Shown: positions 1-8,257 of the stretch, in pieces
How positions within the stretch are numbered: the first letter of the stretch is position 1
How the letters are laid out: the number at the start of each line of letters is the position of its first letter
Assembly: GCF_003352465.1 (NCBI RefSeq)
Contig: NZ_CP031153.1
Location: 1,106,465-1,170,464, forward strand
DNA: 64,000 bases
Direction of reading: 5' to 3'
DNA from: Kordia sp. SMS9
Lineage (GTDB): Bacteria; Bacteroidota; Bacteroidia; Flavobacteriales; Flavobacteriaceae
Position numbers and translations under genes: made by a program
The notes under the pieces: generated by a model
Seen by the model: only the letters and a program-made list of their open reading frames with translations
Database searches by the model: none
What the model was told of the DNA's origin: nothing

Positions 1-257
1 ATGACATTTCCTTTCGCAGAAATTACAGATACCTCAACATCTTTCAAGTCTACACTATTTACAACTTCTTTTACGGATGTCGTTACTTCACGACTTACGA
101 TTTCATCGACATTTAAAATCGTTCCTGCTTTAGAAAGTACTTTAAATGCTCTAAATACAAATACTTTGGCGTCTACAGCTTGCGCAAAATCAATCGCGTA
201 CTGCAACGTATTCTTTGCATTTGTAGATTCTCCTATAGGAACTAAAATATGGTTCAT
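1..257 (-). CDS. universal stress protein (UspA family), 3' part outside window
   Basis: Read on the minus strand from ATG at 257, the frame stays open for 85 codons to the window edge, so only the N-terminal half is present. It begins MNHILVPIGESTNAKNTLQY and continues with DFAQAVDAKVFVFRAFKV, the beta1-loop-alpha1-beta2 start of a Usp domain (ILVPIDxS then AxxFAxxxxAKVxVxxxF). Usp proteins are cytoplasmic, often ATP-binding stress proteins; the C-terminal GxxGxxxxxxxGS loop that would show ATP binding is outside the window. The gene is divergent from the acetyltransferase to its right, with about 100 bp between the starts. The plus-strand open frame over the same bases is its shadow. Confidence 0.85.
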   Translation of the reverse strand, partial: MNHILVPIGESTNAKNTLQYAIDFAQAVDAKVFVFRAFKVLSKAGTILNVDEIVSREVTTSVKEVVNSVDLKDVEVSVISAKGNV

Positions 258-355
258 TGTCTTAAAATTTCTGCAAAAATAATCATTTTTTAATTCAAAG
301 GTCATTTTTCAAATTTTTAAAATATCTTTAAATGCCGAAAATATTGCATATTACT

Positions 356-865
356 ATGAATCTGAACATTCGCAAAGCCACTTCTCAAGACATTCCTGTG
401 CTTCTGAGTATAACCAAAGCCTGTGCAAAATTTATGATTCAAAAAGGAATATTTCAGTGGAATGAAAACTATCCAAATCGCGCCGCATTTGTACATGATA
501 TTGAAAGAAGTGAATTGTATGTTTTGCTAGAAACTGACGAAATTATTGGCTGCATTGTCATTTCTACCTTGATGGATGAAGAATATAAAGCTGTCAATTG
601 GCTTTCGCCAGATGGAGCAAATCTATACATTCACCGATTGGCAATTCACCCCAAAGTACAAGGAAAAGGTTGTGCTCAATTTTTGATGGAATTTGCCGAA
701 AACTACGCGATAGAAAATAATTATCGTTCCATAAGATTAGATACCTTTAGTAAGAACCCTAGAAACCAAAAGTTTTACGAACTTCGTGGCTATAAAAAAC
801 TGGAAGATATTTACTTTCCCAAACAAAGTGTATATCCTTTTCACTGTTACGAACGCATTCTTTGA
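356..865 (+). CDS. GNAT family N-acetyltransferase
   Basis: A GCN5-related acetyltransferase of 169 aa. It would move an acetyl group from acetyl-CoA to an amine that the sequence does not reveal. It starts MNLNIRKATSQDIPVLL, the usual first strand of a GNAT fold. Motif A, the acetyl-CoA pyrophosphate loop, is seen as HPKVQGKGCAQFLM, and the end (NQKFYELRGYKKLED) is the usual GNAT C-terminal strand. An in-frame ATG 24 bp upstream at 332 is possible, but a TATCTTTA box at 322-329 would put transcription start near 336, so I prefer 356. The stop overlaps the next start by 4 bp (TTGA), so it is probably cotranscribed with the MATE gene. Confidence 0.85.
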   Translation: MNLNIRKATSQDIPVLLSITKACAKFMIQKGIFQWNENYPNRAAFVHDIERSELYVLLETDEIIGCIVISTLMDEEYKAVNWLSPDGANLYIHRLAIHPKVQGKGCAQFLMEFAENYAIENNYRSIRLDTFSKNPRNQKFYELRGYKKLEDIYFPKQSVYPFHCYERIL

Positions 866-2193
866 AAACAAAAATCACCACATCACTCGTTAACAAACTC
901 GCTATTCCTGCGTTAATTGCTGGAGTTGCCGAACCATTGCTTTCTATCACAGATACTGCCGTGGTGGGAAACGTAGCTATAGACGCCACTGAAGCTTTGG
1001 CTGCTGTTGGAATTGCGGGCGCGTTCATTTCCATGTTGGTGTGGGTTTTTGGACAAACACGCAGCGCTATTTCCGCATTGGTTTCACAATACTTAGGAGC
1101 CAATACATTAGAAGACATCAAAACCTTGCCTGCACAAGCCATTGCCATTATTCTGCTCATCAGTTTTGTGCTGATTGCCATCAGTTATCCGTTTGCCGAA
1201 TATATTTTGAAATTTTACAATGCAGAAGGCGTCACATTAGATTATAGTTTTTCATACTTCCGCATTCGCATCTTTGGCTTGCCATTTACCTTGCTCACCT
1301 TTGCCATCTTTGGCGTATTTAGAGGTTTGCAAAACACCTACATTCCTATGATTATTGCAATTTTGGGAACCTTACTCAATATTGGGTTAGACATTGTCTT
1401 GGTGTACGGAATCAAAAATTTCATTCCTGCCATGCATGTAGATGGCGCGGCGTATGCAAGTATCATTTCACAACTCTTTATGGCAATACTATCTGTAATA
1501 TTATTGTTGAGAAAAACACAAATTCCTTTGACGATCAAATTGCCTTTTCACAAAGAATTACCCAAAATGACCGTCATGATTCTCAATTTAGTTATCAGAA
1601 CTATTGCGTTAAATGTAGCCTTATATTTCGGAACTTCTTTTGCAGCAAAATACGGTGCGCAATACAGTGCAGCGTATACTGTCTTGCTAAATATTTGGTT
1701 GTTTGGCGCGTTTATCATTGATGGATATTCCAGTGCTGGGAACATTTTATCAGGAAGATTATATGGTGAAAAAAACTATACCGAATTGGTGCAACTCAGT
1801 CAACGATTGACAAAATATGCCATCATTGTAGGTGTAATTATGTTGATTCTTGGTAGCAGTTTATACTATCCTATCGGACGATTATTTACACAAGAAACTG
1901 CTGTTTTAAAAGAATTTTACGCTGTTTTTTGGCTCGTTTTAGCAATGCAACCTATTTGTGCCGTTGCGTTTATTTTTGATGGAATCTTTAAGGGATTAGG
2001 GAAAATGGCAACCTTGCGAAACGTATTGCTTTTTTCAACGATATTCGTATTTGTCCCAACTATTTTGGTGTTAGATATCTTCGATTTAAAACTCTACGCC
2101 GTTTGGATTGCCTTTACCTTCTGGATGATTGCACGCGGAATTCCGCTTATTTATTTATTTCGAAGAGAATTTGTGCCGAAAACGAAAGTGTAA
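862..2193 (+). CDS. MATE family efflux transporter (DinF-like)
   Basis: An inner-membrane, cation-coupled multidrug and toxin extrusion transporter of 443 aa, the usual length for MATE proteins, with about twelve hydrophobic segments in two six-helix halves. The first helix region (LAIPALIAGVAEPLLSITDT then AVVG) matches the MATE pattern PxxxxxLxxxLxxxxDxxxVG. The internal GTLLNIGLDIVLVYG matches the conserved NxxLDxxxI segment, and LFGAFIIDGYSSAG matches the second-half start, as in the DinF subgroup. The start is TTG, overlapping the GNAT stop by 4 bp; there is no ATG until about codon 58, so translational coupling is likely. The substrate cannot be told from sequence. Confidence 0.9.
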   Translation: MKTKITTSLVNKLAIPALIAGVAEPLLSITDTAVVGNVAIDATEALAAVGIAGAFISMLVWVFGQTRSAISALVSQYLGANTLEDIKTLPAQAIAIILLISFVLIAISYPFAEYILKFYNAEGVTLDYSFSYFRIRIFGLPFTLLTFAIFGVFRGLQNTYIPMIIAILGTLLNIGLDIVLVYGIKNFIPAMHVDGAAYASIISQLFMAILSVILLLRKTQIPLTIKLPFHKELPKMTVMILNLVIRTIALNVALYFGTSFAAKYGAQYSAAYTVLLNIWLFGAFIIDGYSSAGNILSGRLYGEKNYTELVQLSQRLTKYAIIVGVIMLILGSSLYYPIGRLFTQETAVLKEFYAVFWLVLAMQPICAVAFIFDGIFKGLGKMATLRNVLLFSTIFVFVPTILVLDIFDLKLYAVWIAFTFWMIARGIPLIYLFRREFVPKTKV

Positions 2194-2275
2194 CCTTTTT
2201 ATGTTGAATGTTGAATTGATGCGTACTCTTGAATCTAGTTCAACATAACATTTCTTCTCTATTTTACATTTTGTC

Positions 2276-2335
2276 ATTCCGCATTTATTGCGGAATCCAC
2301 TTTGAAGTATTATAGATTCCTGTCTTAACAGGAAT
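2276..2335. repeat. pair of short palindromes (ATTCC..GGAAT family)
   Basis: Two perfect stem-loops lie side by side. ATTCCGCA-TTTAT-TGCGGAAT is at 2276-2296 and ATTCCTGT-CTTA-ACAGGAAT is at 2316-2335. The first is repeated exactly at 48813-48833, and a variant of the second (ATTCCTGC-CTGC-GCAGGAAT) is at 5820-5839. The shared outer bases with different inner stem bases show a dispersed palindromic repeat family, placed here between the MATE and crotonase genes. Confidence 0.8.
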
Positions 2336-2393
2336 GACATCTGAAAAAATCTCAATACTCATATCTAAATTCTCACTACTAAAAATATCTTCC

Positions 2394-2401
2394 TATTTTT
2401 G
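2394..2401 (+). promoter_or_regulatory. Bacteroidota -7 box for the crotonase gene
   Basis: TATTTTTG matches the Bacteroidota sigma -7 consensus TAnnTTTG and lies 20 bp before the ATG at 2421. No clear -33 TTTG is visible. The box falls inside the longer open frame that starts at 2334, which argues against that upstream start. Confidence 0.55.
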
Positions 2402-2420
2402 CAACACAAAATCACACATC

Positions 2421-3188
2421 ATGACCACCACACGAAGCAACGGAAGTTTATACACCCACATTCAAAATAATATAGCAACGATCGAATTTGGACATCCTGC
2501 CAGCAATTCATTTCCAGGCGAATTGTTAGATAGATTGACCAATGAATTGAAGAAACTCTCAGAAAACGATGCTGTCAGTGTGATTATTTTAAAAAGTGAA
2601 GGCAATCGTGCGTTTTGCGCTGGTGCTTCCTTTGACGAACTCGTTGCGATTGATAATCTAGAAGACGGTAAAACGTTTTTCAGTGGTTTTGCCAATGTCA
2701 TCAATGCCATGCGAACCTGCGGAAAATTAATCATTGGTCGCGTACAAGGAAAAGCTGTTGGCGGCGGCGTAGGATTGATCTCAGCGTGCGATTACGCTTT
2801 AGCAACCGAAGCAGCTTCCATCAAACTTTCAGAATTAACCATCGGAATTGGTCCGTTTGTCATTGCACCAGCCGTACAAAACCGAATTGGAAAAGCAGGA
2901 TTTTCAGAATTAAGTTTGGCACCAAGCGAATGGAAAACTGCCTATTGGGCAAAAGAAAAAGGCTTGTATGCCAAAGTCTTTGAAACACAAGCCGAATTGG
3001 ACAAGGAAGTAGAACTTTTCGCAGAAAAACTCGCTTCCTACAATCCAGATGCGTTGGCAGGCATGAAAAAAATATTGTGGGAAGACACTGAAAACTGGGA
3101 TGAACTTCTCGCCGAACGCGCCGAACTTTCAGGAACATTGGTTTTATCAGACTTTACCAAAAATGCTTTGGCGAAGTTTAAAAAGTAG
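2421..3188 (+). CDS. enoyl-CoA hydratase/isomerase family protein (LiuC-like)
   Basis: A crotonase-fold protein of 255 aa acting on acyl-CoA. The CoA/oxyanion-hole segment FCAGASFDEL and the glycine-rich VQGKAVGGGVGLISACDYAL are plain, followed by KLSELTIGIGPFVIAP. The catalytic Glu of the second motif (Glu164 in rat hydratase) is present in LSEL, but the first Glu (Glu144) is Gly in GGGVGL. From memory, the GGGVGL signature occurs in methylglutaconyl-CoA hydratase-like enzymes of leucine breakdown, so that is my best guess; simple isomerases also lack Glu144. I chose ATG 2421 over the in-frame ATG at 2334, because the latter lies in a dispersed palindrome and ahead of the -7 box. Confidence 0.8.
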   Translation: MTTTRSNGSLYTHIQNNIATIEFGHPASNSFPGELLDRLTNELKKLSENDAVSVIILKSEGNRAFCAGASFDELVAIDNLEDGKTFFSGFANVINAMRTCGKLIIGRVQGKAVGGGVGLISACDYALATEAASIKLSELTIGIGPFVIAPAVQNRIGKAGFSELSLAPSEWKTAYWAKEKGLYAKVFETQAELDKEVELFAEKLASYNPDALAGMKKILWEDTENWDELLAERAELSGTLVLSDFTKNALAKFKK

Positions 3189-3205
3189 TTGTTTGTTGTT
3201 TGTAG

Positions 3206-3224
3206 TGCTGAACTTGATTCAGCA
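3206..3224. repeat. palindrome of the CTGAACTTGATTCAG family
   Basis: TGCTGAA-CTTGA-TTCAGCA is a perfect 7-bp stem. The core CTGAACTTGATTCAG or a near copy recurs at about 27199, 30183, 32652 and 53320. It is followed at 3270-3290 by a degenerate copy of the gAGCG-x-AGTCGAg repeat. Confidence 0.7.
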
Positions 3225-3398
3225 TCTCATCATTAATTTAACAACTTGCTTCACGATTAGATACTGTCAGTTCGAGCGCAGTCGAGAACAAATTGAAAAA
3301 TCTCACTTCTATGCTAAAAAGTAGGCTATACAACTATTTTTTCGAAAGAAAATAGATACATTTTTGTATTTTAGTGGTTATCATAATACTTTTATTGC

Positions 3399-5780
3399 AT
3401 GACTGCTAAAACATACAGCTTCCATCCTGAAATATTAGAAGCAATTAAAAAAGATAATCTTGTTATGTTTGTTGGAGCTGGACTATCTTTTAATCTTGAG
3501 AATAAACAAAATCAAAAAATTGGTGACTGGAATAATTTAGTATTACTGATTTTAAATGATCTAAAAAACCAAAATTATGAAGATGCTGATTTACTCATTC
3601 CACTTATTGGTAAGTTTGATCCAATTGATATTTTAGATTTAATCGAAAAAAGGGAAACGATCAACATAGGAGTTATTAAAAACTTTACAAAAGGATTTTT
3701 TGATTTAAAAGAGGATAATGATCTATCATTACATGATAAAATTTGTAAATTAACGAATCAAATTATTACAACTAATTATGACTGTGCATTTGAAGAAGTA
3801 AACCCTATGCTTCGAAAAAACATAGCACATACTGGAAACAGACACGAATTAGTAAATTTTACAAAATCTACTATTCCTACCTTATTTAAACTTCATGGAA
3901 CTTATGAACGTTCTGATTCTATGATTTTATTCTCATCTGATTACGATTCTCTTTATACGAATCCCAATAATGATGCAGAGTTAACGCTATTAACACTGAG
4001 AAACACTATTTTAAGTAAAACTGTATTGTTTATTGGCTGTAGCATGAGTGACTTTCAAATCAATGAACTATTTCAATACATTAAAACCCTAAAAGGTATT
4101 CACAATCAAAAACATTTTATTATCACAAAAAACACATTGGATAGTTCTTTAAGTTTTTTAGAAGCTATTACTATTGAAGATTATTCAGAAACTAACTTAG
4201 TAATTGAACAATTACTAAAAGAAAAAGAGCGCTTTACTAGCCAAAAAACACCTGAGCAGGAGTTATTAGAACAACAAATCAATGAAACAGAAAAAAAAGT
4301 AATTTTTCTAGAAAAAAAATTAGACAATGTTAAAAATGAAAGTGAACGTAAAAATACTTTATTAGAGCTTGGAGCTATAGAATTTTATAAGAAAGGCAGA
4401 GAATTTGAATTGAAGAAAGATTATGATAAAGCTATTGAAAAATACAAAATGTCTAACAAATTACATCCCAAAAAAAGTATTGTTTATACAAGCTGGGCTG
4501 AATGTTTAAAAGCTATTGCTAAACCAAAAAATAATAAAGAATTATACGCGAAAGCCATTGAAAAATATGAAGAAGCTATTGAGTGTGATCAAGAAAATAT
4601 ACTTGCTATCAATAATTTAAGTGATGCCCAAAATACATTAGGGAATTTAAAAAATGATGAAAAACTTTTTCTAAAAGCCATTGAAAATTGTAAAAAAGTT
4701 TTAAAACTTAATTCCAAATATGAAAATGCTTTTGTTAATTGGGGAAACAGCTATTTATTTCTGGGACTTTTAAAAAGTGAAGAAAATTTATTTTTGAGTT
4801 CAATTAAAATGTATGAAAGCGCTATCGAAATAAACACAAATAATTGCGCGAGTTACAGTAACTTAGGACATGCATTGTCTCAATTGGGACATCTAAAAAA
4901 TGATAGAAATCTAATTAAGTTAGCGATTAAAAATTGTAAAAAAGCGATTAAAATTAATCCTAATTCAGTGGAAGGCTATAATAATTTAGCTGTAGCTTTA
5001 ACTTCCTTAGGTATTTTAAAGAATAAAAAAAAGTTTCATTTACAGGCAATAGAATATTGTGAGAAGGCTATTGAAATTAATCCTAATTTTACAAAACTTC
5101 ATTCTAATCATGCACTAGCACTTGGTAACCTTGGACAATTAAAAAATGACCAGAATCTTCTAAAAAAAGCAATTGAAAAATATAGCTTAGTAACGAAAGA
5201 CGATCCTATATATTCCTCAGCAATATATAATTCGGGAAACTTTTTATATTATTTAGGAAAAATAAATGATGATGAAAAACTAATTAAACAAGCAATTGAA
5301 AAATATAAATCAATATCAAGCGATAAACAATTTAATTTAAAAATTAAATACAACTTAGGGACTTTATATAACTTTCTTGGTAACTTAAAAAATGATGAAA
5401 AACTAATTAAACAAGCAATTGAAAGTTACAAAAAAATACCTGATTCTAAATATTTAAGAACTACCTATAAGTTAGGAAATGCTTTGTATAATTTAGGTAA
5501 TATCACAAAAGACAAAAAGAGTTATCAAAAAGCACTAGAAAAGTTTGAAATAGCATTAACAATAGAAAAAAATAATCCCTACATCTATGTTGATAGATTA
5601 AATACCTTAATTGAATTGACTTGGCTAAAAAAAGATATTAACTTATTGAAATTAGTAAAAGAAAAAAATGAAGAGTATTTTAACCTTTTCGGAGACATAA
5701 GGTATCATACATTTGAAGCAAAAATTTCTGAAATAGAAAATCGTTTAAGCCATTCTATTCTTAAAAAACCCAAGAACTAA
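3399..5780 (+). CDS. SIR2-like domain protein with long TPR array (putative antiphage defence)
   Basis: A 793-aa protein. Residues 15-250 form a SIR2-like NAD-binding domain: VMFVGAGLS (22-30), TTNYD (124-128), KLHG (164-167) and LFIGCSMSDFQINEL (210-224). A charged coiled coil spans about 283-322, then roughly ten TPR-like repeats run to the end. The repeats are about 42-44 residues rather than 34, because each carries an added LGxLKNDExL segment between its helices. SIR2 domains with repeat arms occur in abortive-infection systems (ThsA, DSR and others) that deplete NAD on phage sensing, so a defence role is inferred from domain layout. It stands alone, is very A-rich compared with its neighbours, and is inserted between housekeeping genes, which suggests acquisition by transfer. 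Confidence 0.85.
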   Translation: MTAKTYSFHPEILEAIKKDNLVMFVGAGLSFNLENKQNQKIGDWNNLVLLILNDLKNQNYEDADLLIPLIGKFDPIDILDLIEKRETINIGVIKNFTKGFFDLKEDNDLSLHDKICKLTNQIITTNYDCAFEEVNPMLRKNIAHTGNRHELVNFTKSTIPTLFKLHGTYERSDSMILFSSDYDSLYTNPNNDAELTLLTLRNTILSKTVLFIGCSMSDFQINELFQYIKTLKGIHNQKHFIITKNTLDSSLSFLEAITIEDYSETNLVIEQLLKEKERFTSQKTPEQELLEQQINETEKKVIFLEKKLDNVKNESERKNTLLELGAIEFYKKGREFELKKDYDKAIEKYKMSNKLHPKKSIVYTSWAECLKAIAKPKNNKELYAKAIEKYEEAIECDQENILAINNLSDAQNTLGNLKNDEKLFLKAIENCKKVLKLNSKYENAFVNWGNSYLFLGLLKSEENLFLSSIKMYESAIEINTNNCASYSNLGHALSQLGHLKNDRNLIKLAIKNCKKAIKINPNSVEGYNNLAVALTSLGILKNKKKFHLQAIEYCEKAIEINPNFTKLHSNHALALGNLGQLKNDQNLLKKAIEKYSLVTKDDPIYSSAIYNSGNFLYYLGKINDDEKLIKQAIEKYKSISSDKQFNLKIKYNLGTLYNFLGNLKNDEKLIKQAIESYKKIPDSKYLRTTYKLGNALYNLGNITKDKKSYQKALEKFEIALTIEKNNPYIYVDRLNTLIELTWLKKDINLLKLVKEKNEEYFNLFGDIRYHTFEAKISEIENRLSHSILKKPKN

Positions 5781-5819
5781 AACCAATTTTAACACAAAAA
5801 ATCCAGTTGTAGCGTTTAG

Positions 5820-5839
5820 ATTCCTGCCTGCGCAGGAAT
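5820..5839. repeat. palindrome ATTCCTGC-CTGC-GCAGGAAT
   Basis: A perfect 8-bp stem with a 4-nt loop, followed by GACAAA as in the copy at 2316-2335 (GACAT). It sits between the SIR2-TPR gene and queD and may act as a weak terminator, though no U-run follows on the plus strand. Confidence 0.7.
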
Positions 5840-5858
5840 GACAAATGGTAAAATATTC

Positions 5859-5866
5859 TATCTTTG
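5859..5866 (+). promoter_or_regulatory. Bacteroidota -7 box for queD
   Basis: TATCTTTG fits TAnnTTTG and lies 19 bp before the ATG at 5885. This gives queD its own promoter, separate from the SIR2-TPR gene upstream. Confidence 0.55.
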
Positions 5867-5884
5867 CCGCATAATTGAGGACTC

Positions 5885-6337
5885 ATGAGTAAAATTCGCA
5901 TTACAAAGCAATTTAATTTTGAAACCGGTCACGCGTTATACGGCTATGACGGGAAATGTAAAAACGTACACGGACACAGTTATAAACTTTCTGTAACCGT
6001 GATTGGAACACCAATTTCAGACAATACCAACGTGAAATGGGGAATGGTGATTGATTTTACCGATCTGAAGAAAATTGTAAAAGAAGAAGTAGTAGACGTA
6101 TTTGATCACGCAATTGTTTTTAATAAAAATACACCGCATAAATCATTAGCACTAACGATGCGCGGAGAAGGTCACAATGTAATTTTAGCCGATTACCAAC
6201 CGACAAGCGAAAACATGGTGATTGATTTTGCAGAAAAAATCAAAAATAGACTTCCTAAAGAAATTCAACTGTTTTCATTGCGCTTGCAAGAAACCGATTC
6301 GTCATGTGCAGAATGGTTTGCCAGCGATAACCAATAA
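5885..6337 (+). CDS. queD: 6-carboxytetrahydropterin synthase / 6-pyruvoyl-tetrahydropterin synthase family (QueD)
   Basis: A 150-aa T-fold enzyme that converts dihydroneopterin triphosphate to 6-carboxytetrahydropterin in queuosine synthesis. Zinc ligands are seen as His16 (ETGHAL) and His29/His31 (VHGHSY), with the catalytic Cys25 in GKCKNVHGHSY. DFTDLKKIV and FDHAIVFN are the usual substrate-pocket segments, and LRLQETDSSCAEW carries the pterin-anchoring Glu near the C-terminus. The order Cys-x3-His-x-His fits QueD. It is followed by lpxH 50 bp downstream with a possible terminator between. Eukaryotic-type PTPS activity cannot be excluded from sequence alone. Confidence 0.9.
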   Translation: MSKIRITKQFNFETGHALYGYDGKCKNVHGHSYKLSVTVIGTPISDNTNVKWGMVIDFTDLKKIVKEEVVDVFDHAIVFNKNTPHKSLALTMRGEGHNVILADYQPTSENMVIDFAEKIKNRLPKEIQLFSLRLQETDSSCAEWFASDNQ

Positions 6338-6344
6338 AAAAAGT

Positions 6345-6376
6345 AAGAGCGCTGAGTGAAGTCGAAGCGCTTTCTT
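6345..6376 (+). terminator. hairpin between queD and lpxH
   Basis: AGCGCT at 6348-6353 pairs with AGCGCT at 6366-6371; the flanking AAG and TTTCTT partly extend the stem and add a short T-rich tail. The 12-nt loop GAGTGAAGTCGA is a copy of the dispersed (C)TGAGxxxAGTCGAAG repeat, so this is a repeat that may double as a terminator. Confidence 0.5.
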
Positions 6377-6387
6377 ATATTTACACC

Positions 6388-7152
6388 ATGAACATTCCTG
6401 AAGGAAAAAAAATATACTTCTCTTCCGACAATCATTTGGGTGCGCCAACGGCGGAAGCTAGTTTTCCGAGAGAGAAAAAATTTGTAGCATGGCTGAACGA
6501 AATTGAACACGATGCTGCTGCTATTTTCTTGTTGGGAGATTTGTTCGATTTTTGGTTTGAATACAAAACCGTAGTTCCCAAAGGATTTGTGCGCGTACTA
6601 GGAAAATTGGCAGATTTGAGCGATAAAGGCATTCCAATTCACTTTTTTGTGGGAAATCATGATTTATGGATGCGTGATTATTTTGAAAAAGAACTCAACA
6701 TTCCTGTCTACCGAGAACCAAAAGAATTCACGTTTAACAATACTACTTTTTTGATTGGTCATGGAGACGGATTGGGTCCTGGTGACAAAGGATACAAACG
6801 CATGAAAAAGGTGTTTACCAACACGTTTTTTCAATGGTGTTTTCGCTGGTTACATCCAGATTTAGGTGTGCGATTGGGACAATACATGTCGGTAAAAAAC
6901 AAACTGATTTCAGGTGATGAAGACGCCAAGTTTTTAGGCGAAGAAAACGAATGGTTGGTGCAATATTCCAAACGAAAATTAGAAACCAAACACTATGATT
7001 ATTTTGTGTTCGGACATCGTCATTTGCCGCTAGAAATTGACCTCAACGAAAAAAGCCGCTATGTAAACTTAGGCGATTGGATTCAATATTACACCTACGG
7101 AGAATTTGATGGGAAAACGCTGTCTTTGAAAACGTTTGAACCGAAGCAGTAA
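6388..7152 (+). CDS. lpxH: UDP-2,3-diacylglucosamine diphosphatase
   Basis: A 254-aa calcineurin-like metallophosphoesterase that cleaves UDP-2,3-diacylglucosamine to lipid X and UMP in lipid A synthesis, at the inner face of the cytoplasmic membrane. The five metal motifs are in order: SSDNHLG (Asp14, His16), GDLFDFW (Asp51), GNHD (Asn90, His91), GHGDG (His125) and FGHRH (His210, His212). Length fits LpxH (about 240-255 aa). The first motif is SDNH rather than the SDLH of E. coli; the metal ligands are kept. A TATATTTA box at 6376-6383, one base off the -7 consensus, lies just before the start. Confidence 0.9.
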   Translation: MNIPEGKKIYFSSDNHLGAPTAEASFPREKKFVAWLNEIEHDAAAIFLLGDLFDFWFEYKTVVPKGFVRVLGKLADLSDKGIPIHFFVGNHDLWMRDYFEKELNIPVYREPKEFTFNNTTFLIGHGDGLGPGDKGYKRMKKVFTNTFFQWCFRWLHPDLGVRLGQYMSVKNKLISGDEDAKFLGEENEWLVQYSKRKLETKHYDYFVFGHRHLPLEIDLNEKSRYVNLGDWIQYYTYGEFDGKTLSLKTFEPKQ

Positions 7153-7452
7153 TTTTTTTGTGAGCCAAGACTGTTGGAGGCTGGAATCTAAACGCTTTCA
7201 ATGATCATTCCTTTATCCTTGAGAATATGTACTATTTCAAAGTAGATTTCGATACAATTTTCTATCGAAAATCGAACAGACGGAGGACAATTGCTTCTTT
7301 TTGAAACATCATTGCGAAAGTTTTGTAAAACTCGTGGCAATCTGTTTGTTTCCAACACTATTTTTAGTGAGAATTAGAAACAGATTCCTTCGTCGTTTCT
7401 CCTTGGATGACGTATTGAAAAATTCAACATCAAACATTTAAAATAAAAAAAG
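7153..7452. repeat. intergenic hairpin repeats between lpxH and exonuclease
   Basis: No gene is seen. At 7250-7280 there is a copy of the shoulder repeat TTCGATACA..CGAACAGACG, with the core hairpin ATTTTC-TATC-GAAAAT at 7257-7272. At 7313-7342 there is a copy of the second family (CATTGCGA..GTGGCAATCTG), with core AGTTTT-GT-AAAACT at 7319-7332. The stretch around 7160-7195 resembles 7984-8020 downstream of the next gene, so the exonuclease is flanked by related sequence. Confidence 0.7.
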
Positions 7453-7974
7453 ATGAGTTATATAATGGTAGACATAGAATCTGACGGACCAATTCCGGGC
7501 GACTATTCTATGATATGTTTTGGAGCTGTTTTAGTAGATCCTTCGCTTGACAGAACCTTTTACGGAACCCTAAAACCTATTTCTGAGCAATTTGATCCGA
7601 CAGCGTTGTCAATTTCGGGATTTTCACGAGAAGAAACCTTAGCATTTGACAATCCGAAAACGGTGATGAGCAATTTTAAAACATGGATTCAAGAAAACTC
7701 CAAAGGACGACCTATTTTTATCAGTGATAACAATGGCTTCGATTGGATGTTTATTTGCTGGTACTTTCATCATTTTATCGGCGAAAATCCATTTGGCTAT
7801 TCTTCAAGAAGACTTGGCGATTTGTATTGTGGATTGGAAAAAGACACGTTTGCCAAATGGAAACATTTACGCAAAACTGTACACACGCACAATCCCGTTG
7901 ACGACGCCATGGGAAATGCTGAAGTATTATTAATGATGAAAAAAGAAATGGAGTTAAAGATTAGTTTGAAGTAG
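7453..7974 (+). CDS. DEDDh-type 3'-5' exonuclease domain protein
   Basis: A 173-aa RNase H-fold exonuclease standing alone. The DEDDh residues are visible: Asp7 and Glu9 in MVDIESDGP, Asp97 in NNGFDWMF, and His146/Asp151 in the HNPVDD spacing (H-x4-D). It lacks any extra domain, so it could be an oligoribonuclease-like or Rv2179c-like 3'-5' exoribonuclease, or a DNA proofreading-type nuclease; the sequence does not settle the substrate. The start at 7453 follows an A-rich leader (aaaataaaaaaag). It is flanked on both sides by dispersed repeats and has no operon partner. Confidence 0.8.
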   Translation: MSYIMVDIESDGPIPGDYSMICFGAVLVDPSLDRTFYGTLKPISEQFDPTALSISGFSREETLAFDNPKTVMSNFKTWIQENSKGRPIFISDNNGFDWMFICWYFHHFIGENPFGYSSRRLGDLYCGLEKDTFAKWKHLRKTVHTHNPVDDAMGNAEVLLMMKKEMELKISLK

Positions 7975-8257
7975 TTTTTTTGTTAGAGCCAAGACTTTTA
8001 GAATCTAGATTCAAGATGTTTTCTGATATCATTCCTGCGTGTCACATTGAGCGTAGTCGAAATGAAGGCAAGAATCTATACTATTTCAAATAAAATTTCG
8101 ATAGTCGTGTTGATTTGGAAATCTTTAAGAGCGACAGTGATCTAAACCCAAAGTTTCTAAAGTCGGACTTTTTGATAGAAGATTCAAAAACGATTGACTT
8201 ATTTTATAAAAAATCCAACATTTAAAAACGTAACATTATAAAAAAGTATAAAGGCGC
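7975..8257. repeat. intergenic repeats between exonuclease and glycosyltransferase
   Basis: No gene is seen. It holds TTGAGCGTAGTCGAAAT at about 8047-8063 (the TGAGCG-x-AGTCGAA repeat), a degenerate shoulder repeat near 8085-8105, and a stretch at 7980-8020 that resembles 7160-7195. A further TGAGCGTGTCGAAGCC copy at 8262-8279 runs into the end of the next gene. Confidence 0.6.

Noticed and set aside
1..282. Plus-strand open frame of 93 codons
   Set aside because: It is the shadow of a minus-strand UspA gene whose protein matches the family well; the plus frame is Ser/Thr-rich without motifs.
2334..2420. N-terminal extension of the crotonase from ATG 2334
   Set aside because: The ATG lies in a dispersed palindrome and the extension covers the -7 box at 2394.
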